Shown here in pieces: positions 10,790 to 24,013 of a DNA stretch of 64,000 nt; positions within the stretch are counted from its first letter, which is position 1, and every line of letters begins with the position of its first letter. The notes under the pieces were generated by a model. The model ran no database searches and was not told where the DNA came from. It saw only the letters and a list, made by a program, of their open reading frames with translations. Source of the DNA: Podaxis mareebaensis (Eukaryota > Basidiomycota > Agaricomycetes > Agaricales > Agaricaceae); the NCBI GenBank assembly GCA_018524725.1, contig JAEUWP010000353.1, forward strand, positions 1 to 64,000, read 5' to 3'. The position numbers and the translations under genes were made by a program.

Positions 10790-13700
10790 CTACGAATCAT
10801 CCATGACCAGTCCATGCAGCTCAATGACGTACATGTTATACTTGCGATCGGTGGCCTTTACAACGCCCGCGTCGCCCTCCAGAGGATTGACACCACACTG
10901 GAAGCTTAGCATCGTCTTGTATTCGTCAAAGTTGAATATTTGTTTTTCGCGGATACGATCAAGCATGTCCTATTTTTGTCCCGCATGAGCAAATTGATTC
11001 CGGATCAGAGGTGTCAAGTTGGATAAATGAAATAAGTTGGGTGCATACCTGAGGCGTAAGATAATACAAAGAGTAATATTTCTTCGCGCGCTCGAACTCG
11101 GTATGTTGCTGGTCATTGGTGAGCGTCTTAATGCTTTGTTGCAACGCCAACATGTTCCGCATCATCTTTTTAATGCCGTAATCGTTCGGTAGCCGTAGCA
11201 AGCGGGCATTAGAAATGAGCATGTGCTCCATTAGATGTCCGAGACCTGTGAATACATAGCTTTAAACGGAGGATGTAAGCTCCACAATAATAATGCTCTA
11301 GTTCTGTGCGTTACTCACTGTCGTTCCTTCGGTGGTAGACTGGTGGATGTGATATCGTCACACTGCACCAGTTCCGTGTTGAGGTCAACAATATACGGAT
11401 CAGGTTCCGTTACTTCATATGTCAGAGCATAATTCCCCTAGGAGCATTCGGGGAGTCAGGATTCATAGTTAAAAATAAAAGTCCGAGACTGACATGTCGC
11501 ATAGCAGCCTCTAGATAGAAGATCGCCCGGCACCGAAGATCGATCCTTAGGGTATCCAAAATCAACCCAGACAGCTGCTCGTACGTCTTGAGAAGTGCCT
11601 GGAAGCGTCTGTAAGCAAAATCAGTCGGCCACCTGACTCATTAACTTCACATCTAGAAGGAATACCCACAGTGCCATCTCTCTCGAAAGTGGTAGTTGTA
11701 ATTCGCCATCGTCGCCACTTGGCGGCGGGCGAGGGATGAAAGGGGTATAGGGTGTCATTCCAGTAAGGCTTTCTAAACCGTTGGGTGACGTGGGTGATAA
11801 TAGCGAGTCGTCGGGTCTTGATCTAAGTGCACTTAGTTCTCGTGCGAACCATGCCTGTATCAATCCATCAACCTGGTCTTACCACAGAATGAGCATCAAA
11901 ACGGGAAGCGAACATACCACACTGCGGTATAGACTCGCGAGCGCCGATAGGTTCCGTACAGATGGTATCAAATCCTCCTTCATGATCGGCTTTCGTCCTA
12001 GTAGCTCGATTTCAATATTTGTCTGCTGCCGACACAGTTGCTGTTGCTTCAACAAGTCGCTCTCCTGTACACCTTATCAGCCTCTTCTCTCCAAAAGTAC
12101 CAACTAAGCGAGATAGAAGACACCACGAACCGGCGTAGCCAACAATTCGGTCAGACAAGGAGTCATTTCCGACTTCTGTGCCCACAATGCACCCAAAGCC
12201 ATCTTTTGTCCACCTATTTGCGATGAAGGCGGAACCATCGTAAGTGCATGGAAGCGATCAGAACATCGTTGATAGAATTGGATGACGACGCCAAGAATAA
12301 GACGCGAGTAGTTTTCCCTATGGAATGGTGTTGTCCGTAGCATGACGCAGAGGGAGTTGATCAGTGCCATTAATTGCGTACTAGCCTATAATTTGATTGC
12401 ATGATTAGTTGTAAAGGTTGCAAGAAAGGCTAGGAGAGACCTTTATTAACGGTTCCGGTGACAAGTTCGTCGATAGCGGATCAGGTTGGAACGATTCAGG
12501 ACCTGCAGCATCGTGACATCAACGTTTAAGAATGACAAAGAAGACGACCCGGACGCACCAGTAACAGCCGAATGGAACAAATCCAGAACCTTCTCTTCCA
12601 ACTGCGGCAAATACACCTTTAACACAAATTCCTCAAGCACCCCACTCGATGATCGTGCACTCTCCAGCCCAGCCGGAAGAACATCCACGATTCGATCCAG
12701 GAATGCCAACGTGGGTTGAAACAAGACTGTAACATTGAATGTGTCCGGTTTAATAAGTAGTCTGTGATGTTGATCCATGCCACCGAGAATTCGGTCGTCT
12801 GTCGGGTTTGCTGTTGTTGTGGATGTGATGGTATTTTGTAATGTGTCTCCGGAGGTGGGTTGCACGAGGCCCGGCATGGTGTCCTTGAGGACTTTTGTGA
12901 GGCCTTCTTCGTGTGGTTTTAGAGTTTTGGATATCCGTTTCATGTCGGTGTCTGTGAATCTGAACACGGACTACGTGGTGTTCCATGAATATCTGACAGC
13001 ACAAAAAGGAAATAGAACGCACTTTTCCTTTATCCCGGGAGAACTTGCCATCTCTTAGGATCTCATTGATGGATGCAATAGGGTTCCTGCCAGATACGAG
13101 GCCACGCTGTTCGTCCGTGACGTAGTCTTGAATCAATGTCCGGACCTGATAAGGATTAGCAGATGCCCGCAAACGACGAATGCAAGATATTTACTTCAGC
13201 CTGAACAGGATTCCAAATTTCTGTCAACGGGAAAAATGAGCCAGGCTTCGCACCGGAGGTATCTCTAAAGTCCCTCCTCTACACACCTCATCAGCACTCC
13301 TAGAACACACGAAAGTAGAAAGGACGTACCGAACCAATCCGATTAGCAACCTCGGAAACCACTCTCAGCCCCTGCGCAACCGCATCTAGCTTCGAATACA
13401 AAGTCCAAAACAGGTCCTTCAAAACCTCGTGCTCCGTGTGTTTTGCCGAGCTTTCCAGCGCGGCCAACCTCAACATCGTCGATTTCACAGGCGGGTCTTT
13501 GTCCTTACTTCCCTTTCCGGCCACAGTAGGGCCAAGAGGAATGGTCTTTCCACCGGGAGCAAATAGATAGATGCTATCGGATTTGCTCGTCCCATCAGCA
13601 ATAGCACCTGAAGCACCGGCGTTCTGGCGTTTACTGTACTCAGCTCGCTCTTCGACCTCATCCAACGTCGTTTCGACCAAATTGAACACCTCTCCAGGTA

Positions 13701-15604
13701 GTCTCTGTGCGATGTTATCCAACGCTGAACCAAGTTTTCCCAGTACTGCAAGCGACTCGAGCAAAGTCTCCATATATGCAAACGAGTCTGCTTCAGGATT
13801 TGCACTGGTTGCGTTTTGGGCGTTTAAGGAGGGTGTGGAGGCTGGTGGGATCGAGGCTGATGATGCGACAGCTGTGGTAGTGGCGGCTTGATCGTTGATG
13901 TCGTAAGGTGGATCGTTCGCCCGCATAGAGAGGTCGCTCAAGAAGCGAGTGAGGCGGGTTTGGCGGAATGAAGGGGATGTTGGAGAGGATTGGGGATTGG
14001 GGCGGGGCTTGACGTCGACCTCGGCTTCGAATTCAACGACAGGGACTGGAGCGCAGGATTGAGATTTGTATTGGTAGAATTTGAGGTGAACTTACATGAT
14101 TGTTGACCTGGTTGATAGGCCGACCAGCGAGACTCACACCAAAAGGATTTGAGGTAGAGGTGGCTTTGGAGTTCATCGACCAGAATGTCTCTTAGAGCCT
14201 GTGGTCCAGGGTTAGAGGGAGCTTTGGGATATGCTGAAGGGACTCACAGTCTCTTGTCCTATGAGGTAACTTCTCAAATCGGAAACGGCGCCAATTTCCA
14301 TAATGTCCGATTTGTTGATTATTTTTAGACTTCGTACGAGCAGAATTGAGGCTTGAAGGAGTCTCTTTTCGGACATCAATGTCTCGAGAAGATCAGGAAC
14401 TGTCTTTAGGCGTTCGCTAAGAACCAAGTCCCGTGAGCACACCAAAATCCTCACTGAGACGTGCTGACCCACATTTCGTCCAGGATCTTGATCATTTCCT
14501 CGAGCATATGCCCTCGCGACCATAGTTGGACAAGGTCCGCTCGCTTGTTGCCCAGTGTTTCTTTGGATTCGAGCAATGCTGTGCGTGCATCGGAGATTTG
14601 TTTTTGGGTAGTTGTAAGGTGACTAAGAAGAGAGGCGTGATGCGGTAGCGAAGCAGCAAAGGCCTGGTAATGCTCTGGTCACAAATGAGATGTATATTGC
14701 ACGTATCGACTTGGGGTGAGACGCACTGTCGACTGATCCTTTGAGTGCTTTTGACAACATGAACTTTGTGCGTCGGAAGGATTCTATATCTTTGCCCTCT
14801 GACGAGTCATCAAGCAATTCGAGAGCCAGATCGACATTGTTGAACTGGATTGCGGATTATGGGGTGATACAGAATAACATGAAAGTAGTCTTACATCTGG
14901 TTCAATCATGAATTCCCATCCGTCCTTAATCTCATCGAGAACCGCTGATCATGGGGTAAGCCGCCACAACGCAAGGATGAGATCATAAGATGGGGGTGGT
15001 GCGCACCATCAATATCCCCAACCCTGGCTGTTCCTTTTCTCTTGAGTGCCTTTTCCTGGATACGTTGTTGTCGTGCCTTCTCTGCTTCAATTTCCTCCTG
15101 CCTTTGTCGTTGATATTCGAAGTCATCGCTTCCATTTGTCATGGCACGCCTCCGGGAGCCCGCAGCATGGAATGCCGACATAACGGAAACCAGGGATGTC
15201 GGAGTGGTTTCACTGCCATTCTCTGAACCAGCAGTAGGTGATCTATGTGGCTTCGGTCTTGGGCTCTGAGAAGTAGCCTGCTGTTGTTGTGTGCGTAGCT
15301 GAGCAGAGGTGTCGGAACGTGTTGTGCTGACGCTATCCCTGTATTGGTCCAGTGAGGCACGGTCAGATCCGTTGTCTGTGACGCGAGCTCTTCGCTCGGA
15401 TCGTTGTGGCCGTGTAGGGCCTATTGGTGCAGTGTTCGGAGGAGCATGATTTAGGCCGGCTAATGAAGGGGAATTGGGCGTTTCTGGCCTGGAGATTGGC
15501 CGTGAGATCTGCAATGGCCTCGTGGAAGTACTCGGAGCAGATGTAGTCTGAGATGAGTGGGACGGAGAGCGACGGCGCGTTGGGAATGGAGGAACGCGCG
15601 ACAT
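10790..15604 (-). CDS. SEC8: Exocyst complex component Sec8 (EXOC4)
   Basis: Subunit of the octameric exocyst, which tethers secretory vesicles to the plasma membrane at hyphal tips and septa. The N-terminal 200 residues are Ser/Pro/Arg/Gln-rich and disordered (SRPISRPETPNSPSLAGL). The Sec8 helical domain follows: VLDEIKDGWEFMIEPD (about 14930), LLDDSSEGKDIESFRRTK, MLSKALKGSVD, HYQAF, and RADLVQLWSRGHMLEEM. Later exons give SANPYQVRTLIQDYVTDEQR (about 13150), RFTDTDMKRISKTLK, and a C-terminus IFNFDEYKTMLSFQCGV...YVIELHGLVMDDS ending at TAG 10790-10792. I chose ATG 15604 (MSRVPPFPTRR); an in-frame ATG at 15673 would add 23 residues. Divergent from the hydrolase gene, sharing a promoter of under 200 bp. 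Another exocyst subunit, SEC3, is at 40.5-44.8 kb. Confidence 0.9.
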
Positions 15605-15792
15605 GAACTGCGGAGAGAGTTGAGGTAAGAGTGGTTGTGAAGCATACTGGCTGCTCTGATCGGGAGCATCCAATTCATTGCCTTTTCCGGACTCTCGCCA
15701 ATAAATAAATCCCCTGACTGCTGCATCCTCCTCCTCAGTCCAGGCTTTCCCTACAAATCCAGACCTTCACTACATCGACTGGCCACTGCAAA

Positions 15793-16970
15793 ATGGCCAG
15801 TCTTCCCTCCTTCCTCACTCCCCTGCCCTCCAGACCCTCCCGCGGCCCTTATCTCAATGCCGTCTACCACCATCCCGCCCCGCTTGGCCCTGCACATTGC
15901 ATGTACTGGCCACCCAAGAAGCCAGATGTGCCCCCAGAGACTGTTGTCCTATTCATCCCAGGTGTGCTTTTTCGCTCGTTGCAAATTTTTCATTTCTAAC
16001 TCCATCACAGGAAATCCTGGCCTACTAGACTTTTACATTCCTTTTTTGAATGCTCTCCACGACAAAGACGTTACAGAAAACCTCGCTATTGTCGCTCACA
16101 CGCATATAGACCACACCCCCGGGGTTTACAAAGACACTAACCCGCACTCCAGACACAGTCTAACGTCCCAAGTTCATAGCGCAATTGAAGCTTTTGATGC
16201 CACTGTTGCAGAGTTTAGATCATCCAAGATTGTCGTCATCGGCCATAGTGTTGGTGCCTGGGTCACTTTACAGGTAGATTCTTCCGCAATTTCGGTTCAT
16301 AGTTGATTAACAGGGACCCAGGTGCTGAAAGAACGCCCGAATCTCATGTCTGGCGTCTTTCTCCTGTTCCCGACCATCGCTTATATCGCGGACACGCCAA
16401 ACGCGAAAAAGTTGGCGGTAAGCAAAAACGTTGTCTCTGGGTATTCCTGCCGTCGCTAATCCAACTACAGGGTTTCTTGAAGCCCATACCGAGACGAATA
16501 GTCGCTCGCTTGTCCGTCGTCGGGCGACACTTCCCCATGTGGTTGCTACACCGGCTCGTTGGGCTCGAATGGCCAATGACACAGGTCAAGGTCCTACATG
16601 AGCTAATACGAAGCCCCCCAAGCATCCGTGCAACGATGCGAATGGGACACGAGGAAATGTCGCAAATACGTGACTTGGACATTGCTCTGCTGCACGAGCA
16701 TCGCGAACGGTTATGGTTCTACTTTGCCGATCACGATGACTGGGTGGGCAAGCAGAAGGAGTATATATTGAACAAGCTTAAACCGGAACCTGGATCCCTC
16801 CGCGTTACCTACGGAGACCCCAAGATACCCCACGCGTTCTCTCTTAGTACGCACTTTGATTTTTTCAATACCTGACCGGACACTAATCACAGGCTTGTGT
16901 AGATTATGGTGAAGAGGTGGCCCAGCAGTGCCACCAATGGCTTCTACAACTCAACCTCAAAACGAACTGA
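15793..16970 (+). CDS. Lipid droplet-associated alpha/beta hydrolase (LDAH/DUF2305)
   Basis: Serine hydrolase of the LDAH family, found on lipid droplets and proposed to act on sterol esters or to affect droplet turnover. Exon-joined protein: MASLPSFLTPLPSRPSRG, oxyanion region VVLFIPG-NPGLLDFYIPFL, nucleophile elbow VIGHSVGAWV (Ser in GHSVG), VFLLFPTIAYIADTPN, a helical middle GFLKPIPRRIVARL, acid residue region YFADHDDWVG, and catalytic His in IPHAFSL. Introns follow VLFIPG, VTLQ, NAKKLA and HAFSL, and the last exon ends QLNLKTN at TGA 16968-16970. About 300 residues, the usual size for the family. The start ATG lies 188 bp from the SEC8 start. Confidence 0.88.
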
Positions 16971-17253
16971 TTAATGACTTATGACCGCCACTTCCTCTCC
17001 TTAAATTACTGTATCATACTGTATAATATGTAGTCTTTCCTTTCTCTGTCTTTCAGCCCTCTCGCAGTGTAAATAGTGCTCACTGCTTTGCATTACATAT
17101 ACCATTATATACCATTATTGATGGATCACGTATCAAGATTTGGCGCACGAGTAAATTGGTGTTACCGAAATTGGGTTTACTATTTTACCCTCAGCCTCCT
17201 CCTTCCAACTCCCACCAGGTCCCTCGAGGTTTGCATTATTCGGCCTTTTGGAG

Positions 17254-20200
17254 ATGTCCAGAACTTCTTCAAAGCCAAGATCACTCATATCCGCTCATGG
17301 CACGCCTCAGCCGGGTAACATGGGTTCTACCAATGACCTGAAGCCGGACTCTCAGGCACGGGTGACAACGCCCTCTTTTCATATCTCTCTTCCTCAACTC
17401 CCTGCGGAACGCAAAGCTCAATATAAGCCTGTCAAAGAGTCCTCGTTACTTCCAAAGATTGATGAAATCATCGGCGAGCACGAGGAGGGTGGTGTTCTAT
17501 GGTACTTTGCTCGCTTCAAGGGCGGAATTGCCCACCGGGTGTGTCGCACTCGTTGTGTCGCGTTTGTTACAAATCTTGACGCGTTTTATCAACCCAGTAT
17601 CTAGCAGAAAGCATTGGCGAGTACTTCCCGAGTCTGCTCGAAACCTACAGTGCGTTCATTCAGCTTTCACCATACCTCGAGTCCCTAGTGGCAATGTTCT
17701 GACCAAACCTTCCACGTTCCGTAGAAAGCAAACAGGCCGAGGGCACACTAGACCCCTTCGACCCAACCGCATCATACATCCACCCTCTCGACCGGGTCGT
17801 CCTCAAAATCAACCTCCCAAGTCGGACAGAGTCCAGCCTCAGCTCGCTCAGCCTTCTATCCGAATCCGAAGCCTATTCCGACGATGAGGGAGATGAGTAC
17901 GATGAAGATGACTCAACTGTCAGACGTCCCACCCGGCGCAGTGGGAGAAATCGCAGAGACTCGCAACAATTACCTTTCAGTCCGGTAAAGACGAGGAGGG
18001 TCGTCTTAACTATGACTGACGATGACGACGAGGATCCATCCATGCGTAGGACGCTTAGGTCGCGACAGTTGAGGTTGAAGCCTATGGTGTATGATGATGT
18101 TTCCGGAGAGTCGGAGGTGGATAGTGACGACTACTATCGGTCCGGTCGCCGAAGAACTTCGAAAGGCAAGCAGAAGGCTGTGGCGAAGCCCAAGGGTGCC
18201 AGGCCGGAGTATGGGGCTGTTAGGCCGGTTGAGGATATTGACTTGGATTATTTCTCGGATGATGACGATAGACCGTTGAGGGCTCATCGTAGGATTTGTG
18301 AGAAGTGTCATCTGGCGCCGGCACATGTACAGCTCGCGGCGTGGAAAAGGAAGAAGGGTAGAAAGAAGAAAGCAGGAAGTGATAATGAGACGGACGATGA
18401 GGAGAGGATTGAGAGGTTCGGTGGTTGGGTTCGGTGGTATGCGCCTTACTCCTTGTGTGTTGTGTTGACTCTGAATGCATTTTTTTTTTTAGTTTGAAGT
18501 GCTGTGTTTCTGCTCACTGGGGATGCATGGCGCGGACTCAACGTGATGAAATGCTTAAAGCAATCCGCGAGCGTGAAACTGCGAAATGGAAGGAGGAACA
18601 TGGGGACGACAATCGTACCAGCCATGTGCGCAAAGAACTTGGAATGCAAGAAACAACAGATTTCATTTGCGGTATGCGCACTTTCTACAACGTTGTACGT
18701 GAAAGTTGACTATTGACGTAGGTCCATGTTCGAAGGGCGGAATTTGCATGGGCTGCATGGAAACCGTCCTCAAGCCCCTCGAAGACGCCCCAGCCCTAGT
18801 TACTGTTCCAAAAGATGGCGAGGATGCCAACATGGTGGATGCTTCACAAAAACCCTCCGAAGGCGAGACTTCTACCAACACGCCGCCCCGCGAGTTGCTC
18901 TATCGGTGCTTAACTTGTAAACGTCTTGCACACTATGCTCACCTCCGTCGCCCCAAATCTCTCCTCGACGCCGACCTCCCAGAAGTGGCTGAGCACTATC
19001 AACTCGACACCGCCTGGTTGTGTCCCGACTGCACATCTTACCGATATCCCCTCGACAAAATTATAGCATGGCGCCCTTACCCGCCCAACGCAACCGAACC
19101 CCAGCGCCCTAAGGATGAGCCACCACCATACAAGGAGAGGTTACCGAGGGAGTATCTCGTCAAGTGGCAGGATAGGAGTTACAGGCGACTCTCATGGGTA
19201 CCGCATATGTGGCTTGTGTCAACCAACCCGATGAAGTTGAAGAATTTCTTGAGTGGGGGGACGAAAGTCAAGCTACTAGACGAGCCTGTTGACGATGAGG
19301 AGAAAAAGGAAGATGGGATTGGGGACGTGGTTTTTGATATTGCTGCGGGTACTGGTGCAGGAGAATCGAGAGCTTCGTCTGTGAAACCTGGGACGGGGAC
19401 TGCGACCCCCAAGTTGCCTAGTGATGCACTGCCAGATGCGGAGAAGTGGATCCCGCCTGCGTGGAAAACCGTGGATAGGGTGTTGGATGTTGTACTTTGG
19501 GCACCGAGGAAGTCGAAGGCAGATAAAAAGAAACAAAAAGAGAAGAACAGGAGGAAACAGTTGGTTGTTACCGATGATGACGAGGCGGAGGAGGATGTGG
19601 AGAGCGAAGAGATGAAGGAGTTAAAGAGGGTGATTTCTGAGGAGGGAGAGTTGCCTTCGTTGGAGAGTACGGAGACGGCGGAAGAGTGGGAAGAGAGGAC
19701 TGGGCAGACGATTTCGATGGCTGAGATTAAGAGGGTAGTCTGGGCTTTTATTAAGTGGGATGACCTGGGGTATGATGAGGGTAAGTTTCTCGCTGTGCAA
19801 CTTCTGGAAAATGGGACTAAATGTGAGCGTCCAGCGTCTTGGGACTCGCCGCCAGAACTGGGAGAGAAAGGTTATGACGCCTTTACGAATGCTTTTGAGC
19901 GATACGTGTTCTCTCGTACGGTCGAGGTACCCAAACTCAGCAAGGCGCACGCGAAACAATTCGATAACAGAGTCAAGGACGAGTACAGGAAGAAGTATCT
20001 CCTGAAGGACGCGGCAGACTTGCAGCTTGGTCAAGCACCCGGTCTCAAGTTGATGCCATTCCAAGTGGATGGGTTCAACTGGCTGTGTAATAACTGGTGG
20101 AATCATCAGCATTGTATTCTAGCCGACGAGATGGGGCTCGTGAGTATCGCCTGATCATCCAAAACGAACCTATTTTACGACGCATTTATAGGGTAAAACA

Positions 20201-23200
20201 GTCCAGGTTACGACCTTCCTGGGCTTCATTGCCTCCAAGTGGAAAGCTTACCCAGCACTCGTCGTAGTTCCCAACTCAACCATCACGAATTGGGTTCGAG
20301 AGTTCGAACGGTGGGCGCCGAACCTTCGTGTCGTACCTTTCTACGGTGAAAAGAAAGCGAGGGATGTCATCAAGAAATTTGAACTGTTTCACCGGAATCA
20401 CCTCCCGACTAACACGCCGGCGAAATTTCATGTACTTGTGACAACATATGAGAACATTACGGGGAGAGACTTTACGACGGTGTTTAAAAACCAGGATCGG
20501 TGGGAAGTGTTGATTGTTGACGAGGGTCAACGATGTGAGTGTTTTCGTTTTGCTTTGTATGTAGGAATTTCCTTCTTATTTGTCGCAGTGAAGAGCGATA
20601 GCAGTCTATTATTCCGCAAACTCAATGAGTTGAGGAGTAACCATCGTGTTATCATGACAGGGGTGAGTGTTGGATCTCCGTGATATCCTCTCCAGCACTG
20701 ACCGTCATGTATTCAGACACCTTTGAATAACAACATTCGTGAACTCTTCAACCTCATGAATTTCCTCGATCCAGAGGAATGGTCTGACCTGGAAGGCCTG
20801 GAGAAGGAGTACGCGGAGCTTGATGAAGAGAGCATCAAGACATTGCATAGCCGGTTACGGCCATATTTCTTGCGACGTATCAAGAGCGAAGTGTTGCAGC
20901 TTCCGGCTAAGGTATGCGATGATTTAATGTTTGTGATGTAGTTGGCATTGACACTTCCGTAGAATGAAGTTATTGTTCCCGTGTCTATGACGCCGCTACA
21001 GAAAGAGGTGTATCGTTCAATTCTCAGTAAATTTTTTCCCTCATTTTCCCGCTATTCATGCTCTGATCCGATCCGCGATTACAGCTCATAATTTGAACCT
21101 CCTGAACGGGCTGTCGCAGTCAACAGCATTCGGAGCCATTAGCAAGGGCAAACTCAACAATGTCCTCATGCATTTGCGAAAGTAGGATCGCGATCTTCGT
21201 GGGTAAACAGCTGTGCTCATGACGTACAGGTGTTTGCAGCATCCCTACCTCTATTCCGAGGATATCGAACCGAAGGGACTAACTAATCAGGAAGCACACG
21301 AGAAGCTCGTTGACGCAAGTAGCAAGCTGCGACTCTTGAAGGCTTTGTTGCCGAAATTGAGGGAGCGTGGTCATCGCGTTTTACTGTTTAGTCAGGTATG
21401 CGCCAAGTGGTTGTGTGAAAGAGCGAGATGATCTGACTCTTCACATCATCAGTTTGTGCTAGCTCTGGATGTTATCGAGGATTTCCTGGCTGGAGAAGGA
21501 TTCAAATACCTACGTCTGGTGGGGTTCTTCATACTTCTATCCAGTACGATTCTGATGGACCCGATAGGACGGTAGTACCAAGGGAACGGAAAGGCAGAAA
21601 GGAATGGACGAATTTAATCGGCCAGGATCGGATGTGTTCATATATCTCTTGACGACTCGTGCTGGGGTGGGTTCATGCTTCTATCTCATAAACGTAGGTA
21701 CTTACTAGCGCTCAGGGTGTTGGTGTCAATCTCTTTGTAAGTTCTCTTCAGTCTGACTGATACTTCCGTTGGCGCTCATAAGCTCGACCAGAGCGCCGAC
21801 ACCGTGATCATCTTCGACCCAGACTTTAACCCTCATCAGGATCTACAGGTATGTTTCCATTGATGGATTCTATTGCTGTTGCTTATGTTTTCCAGGCTAT
21901 CGCTCGCGCATACCGCTATGGTCAAAAGAAAACGTGTCTCGTTTTCAAACTCATGGTTAAGGATTCTGCTGAAGGTGAGTGCATATTCTGAAAGGCGTCG
22001 AGTCTTTTACTAATTCACCCCTAGAGCGTATCATGCAGATTGGGAAGAAGAAACTTGTACTTGATCATTTGATTGTCCAGAAGATGGACGACGACGAAGA
22101 TGGGGCAGGCGAGAATATCCAGTCCATTCTAACCTATGGGGCACAAGCACTTTTCGATGAACAGCAGAGTTCCAGAGACATTACTTGTAAGTATCAAAGG
22201 GCACATGTCTGTTCAGTGATTCATACTTGCGTGTAGATTCGGATCAGGATATTCTCAAGCTGATTGAGAAGACCGAAGTGGAGGGTGAAGAGGAAGATAA
22301 ACCAAAGGAGGGCATGAGTTTCTCGTTTGCAAAGATTTGGGCCGCGGATAAGGATGCACTTGAGGAGATTGAGGATAACGATCAAGCGGATTCCTGGGCG
22401 CAAACGTTACAGAAGATTGAGGCAGAGCGGGCGAAAGAAGTTACCAAGGCAGAAGCTGAATCGGGTCGCGGCCGTCGGAAGGCGGCTACTATGGCAAAGG
22501 TGAGTCTGCATATCAGAATTCACATCATGGCAAATGCTGAACTATTTCCAGAAGAAGATGGGCGCCAACGAAGCGCAGGATGGAGTGGAACAGCCCTCAA
22601 AACCAAAGAAAGGGAAAAAACCGCCCAAATCAGATGGCTCGGGTTCTGCATACACAGCCTCTGACCGGGAGGAATCTATCGATGAAAGCAGTGATGTTGT
22701 TATGGGGGATGTTTTGCATGACAATGACGACGTCGAGGAACTTCGGAAACAAGTCCAACGCAAAGCCCTTCTGGATCCGAGCTATAACCCAGAATATGCT
22801 CCTGCCCCTGCGCCCAGACCCAAAGCATACCCACCTAAGCCAGTAGCTCCTGTGCCCCCGTTGTGCGGCCTCTGTGGAGAAAGACATGGTGATGGATTTG
22901 GTGAATGCTCTATGACAGATAGCTCAGCCAATCTCGCTGAATACCGAGAGATTCTGATTCTTCATGCTGAAGACGAAGATTGGGAAACCCGGGTGAGTAG
23001 TTCCAACTCACGGTCCCAATATATACTCAGACACAATATAGAGTGCGGCCATCAAAGCAATAGATGAGGTGCTATATGCTCGCGGACACTTGTCTCTCAT
23101 AGCTGGTCAGCCGTTGCACCCGATAAAACCTCAGATGCCACCAGCCAAACCGACCTTGAATAAACCTACTTTCGTCGCCAATCCAATCCCAGCGCCACCA

Positions 23201-23667
23201 CCGCTCCAGCCACCACCGCCCCAAGGGTCTGCCCGTCAACCCGTCCAAATGCAGACCTATCATGTCCCACAAAGGCCAACAGCATCATCATCTCGCCCGA
23301 CCACTTCAACTTCTGCTCCGACCGCCGTGTATATTCCGTCAGCACCAGGTCCATCAAAACGGCCATATCCGCCTTCAGAGGAACCTGTAAAGAAAAAAGC
23401 CAAGATGCCTACGGAGATGAAATGCCCGGTGTGTGATACCTCCCCTCCTCACCTGATTAAAGACTGTAGTGTTGTTCGTGCGGGATCAAAAAGGTCTGCG
23501 GTACCATACGAAATTTAATATCGTGAACGTGGACTGATGTCATTCCCAGCATATCCCAACAAATTGAACGGCTGGAGCGTAACCCGGGAAGGAAGGACGT
23601 GGTAGATATTCTAAGGAATATTTTGAGGAAGATGAAGTATCGGGAAATGGAGATGGACATACAATAA
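17254..23667 (+). CDS. Mit1/CHD-like SNF2 chromatin remodeller with PHD-type zinc fingers
   Basis: Large nuclear ATPase resembling Schizosaccharomyces Mit1, the remodeller of the SHREC silencing complex, and Mi-2/CHD proteins. In order: an N-terminal chromo-like part with LWYFARFKGGIAHR (about 17500); acidic and basic linkers; a Cys/His zinc-binding module RRICEKCHLAPAHVQ, CCVSAHWGCM, GPCSKGGICMGCM, YRCLTCKRLAHYAHL, WLCPDCTSY (18290-19040); a chromodomain-like YLVKWQDRSYRRLSWVP; and the SNF2 core with LMPFQVDGFNWL, Walker A DEMGL-GKT split by an intron at 20139, motif II VDEGQ and GTPLNN. The helicase C-terminal half follows to about 21980. The C-terminal region has CGLCGERHGDGFGEC, AEYREILILHAEDEDWETR and a CPVCDTSPPHLIKDC knuckle, then TAA 23665-23667. 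At least 15 short introns. Motif II has Gln where most remodellers have His. Confidence 0.87.
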
Positions 23668-23880
23668 CGTTCGCGAACATCGGAGATGAGTCAGTGTGCT
23701 GTTATACCTATATTTTGCTAATCTATCATACGTGTCGGATTGTTGTAGCATAAGCCTTGTTGGTAATTTTGTTGGATCTTGGATGGGACGAGATGAGTTC
23801 GCGTGAATCATTACTGAGTCTATCTGACGGAGTGACGCCAACCGTATCTGGCTGACCAAGGGGCATCATGGGAGGGGGGA

Positions 23881-23896
23881 CTCCTATATATAGGAG
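23881..23896. promoter_or_regulatory. 16-bp perfect palindrome with TATA core
   Basis: CTCCTATATATAGGAG is its own reverse complement. It lies 118 bp upstream of the start codon of the RNase III-like gene in an intergenic space of about 350 bp, so it may be a TATA element embedded in a dyad. Position and TATA content are the only support. Confidence 0.35.
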
Positions 23897-24013
23897 TGCG
23901 AAGCGTGTGCGCGGCAGGCTCCGAACATGTGACATGAGCGCTGTGTTAAGGTGGCCATCACGTTGAGGGAGCGCAGCCTCCCTTTTGTTGCTCGACTCTC
24001 ACCTTCATCCTTT

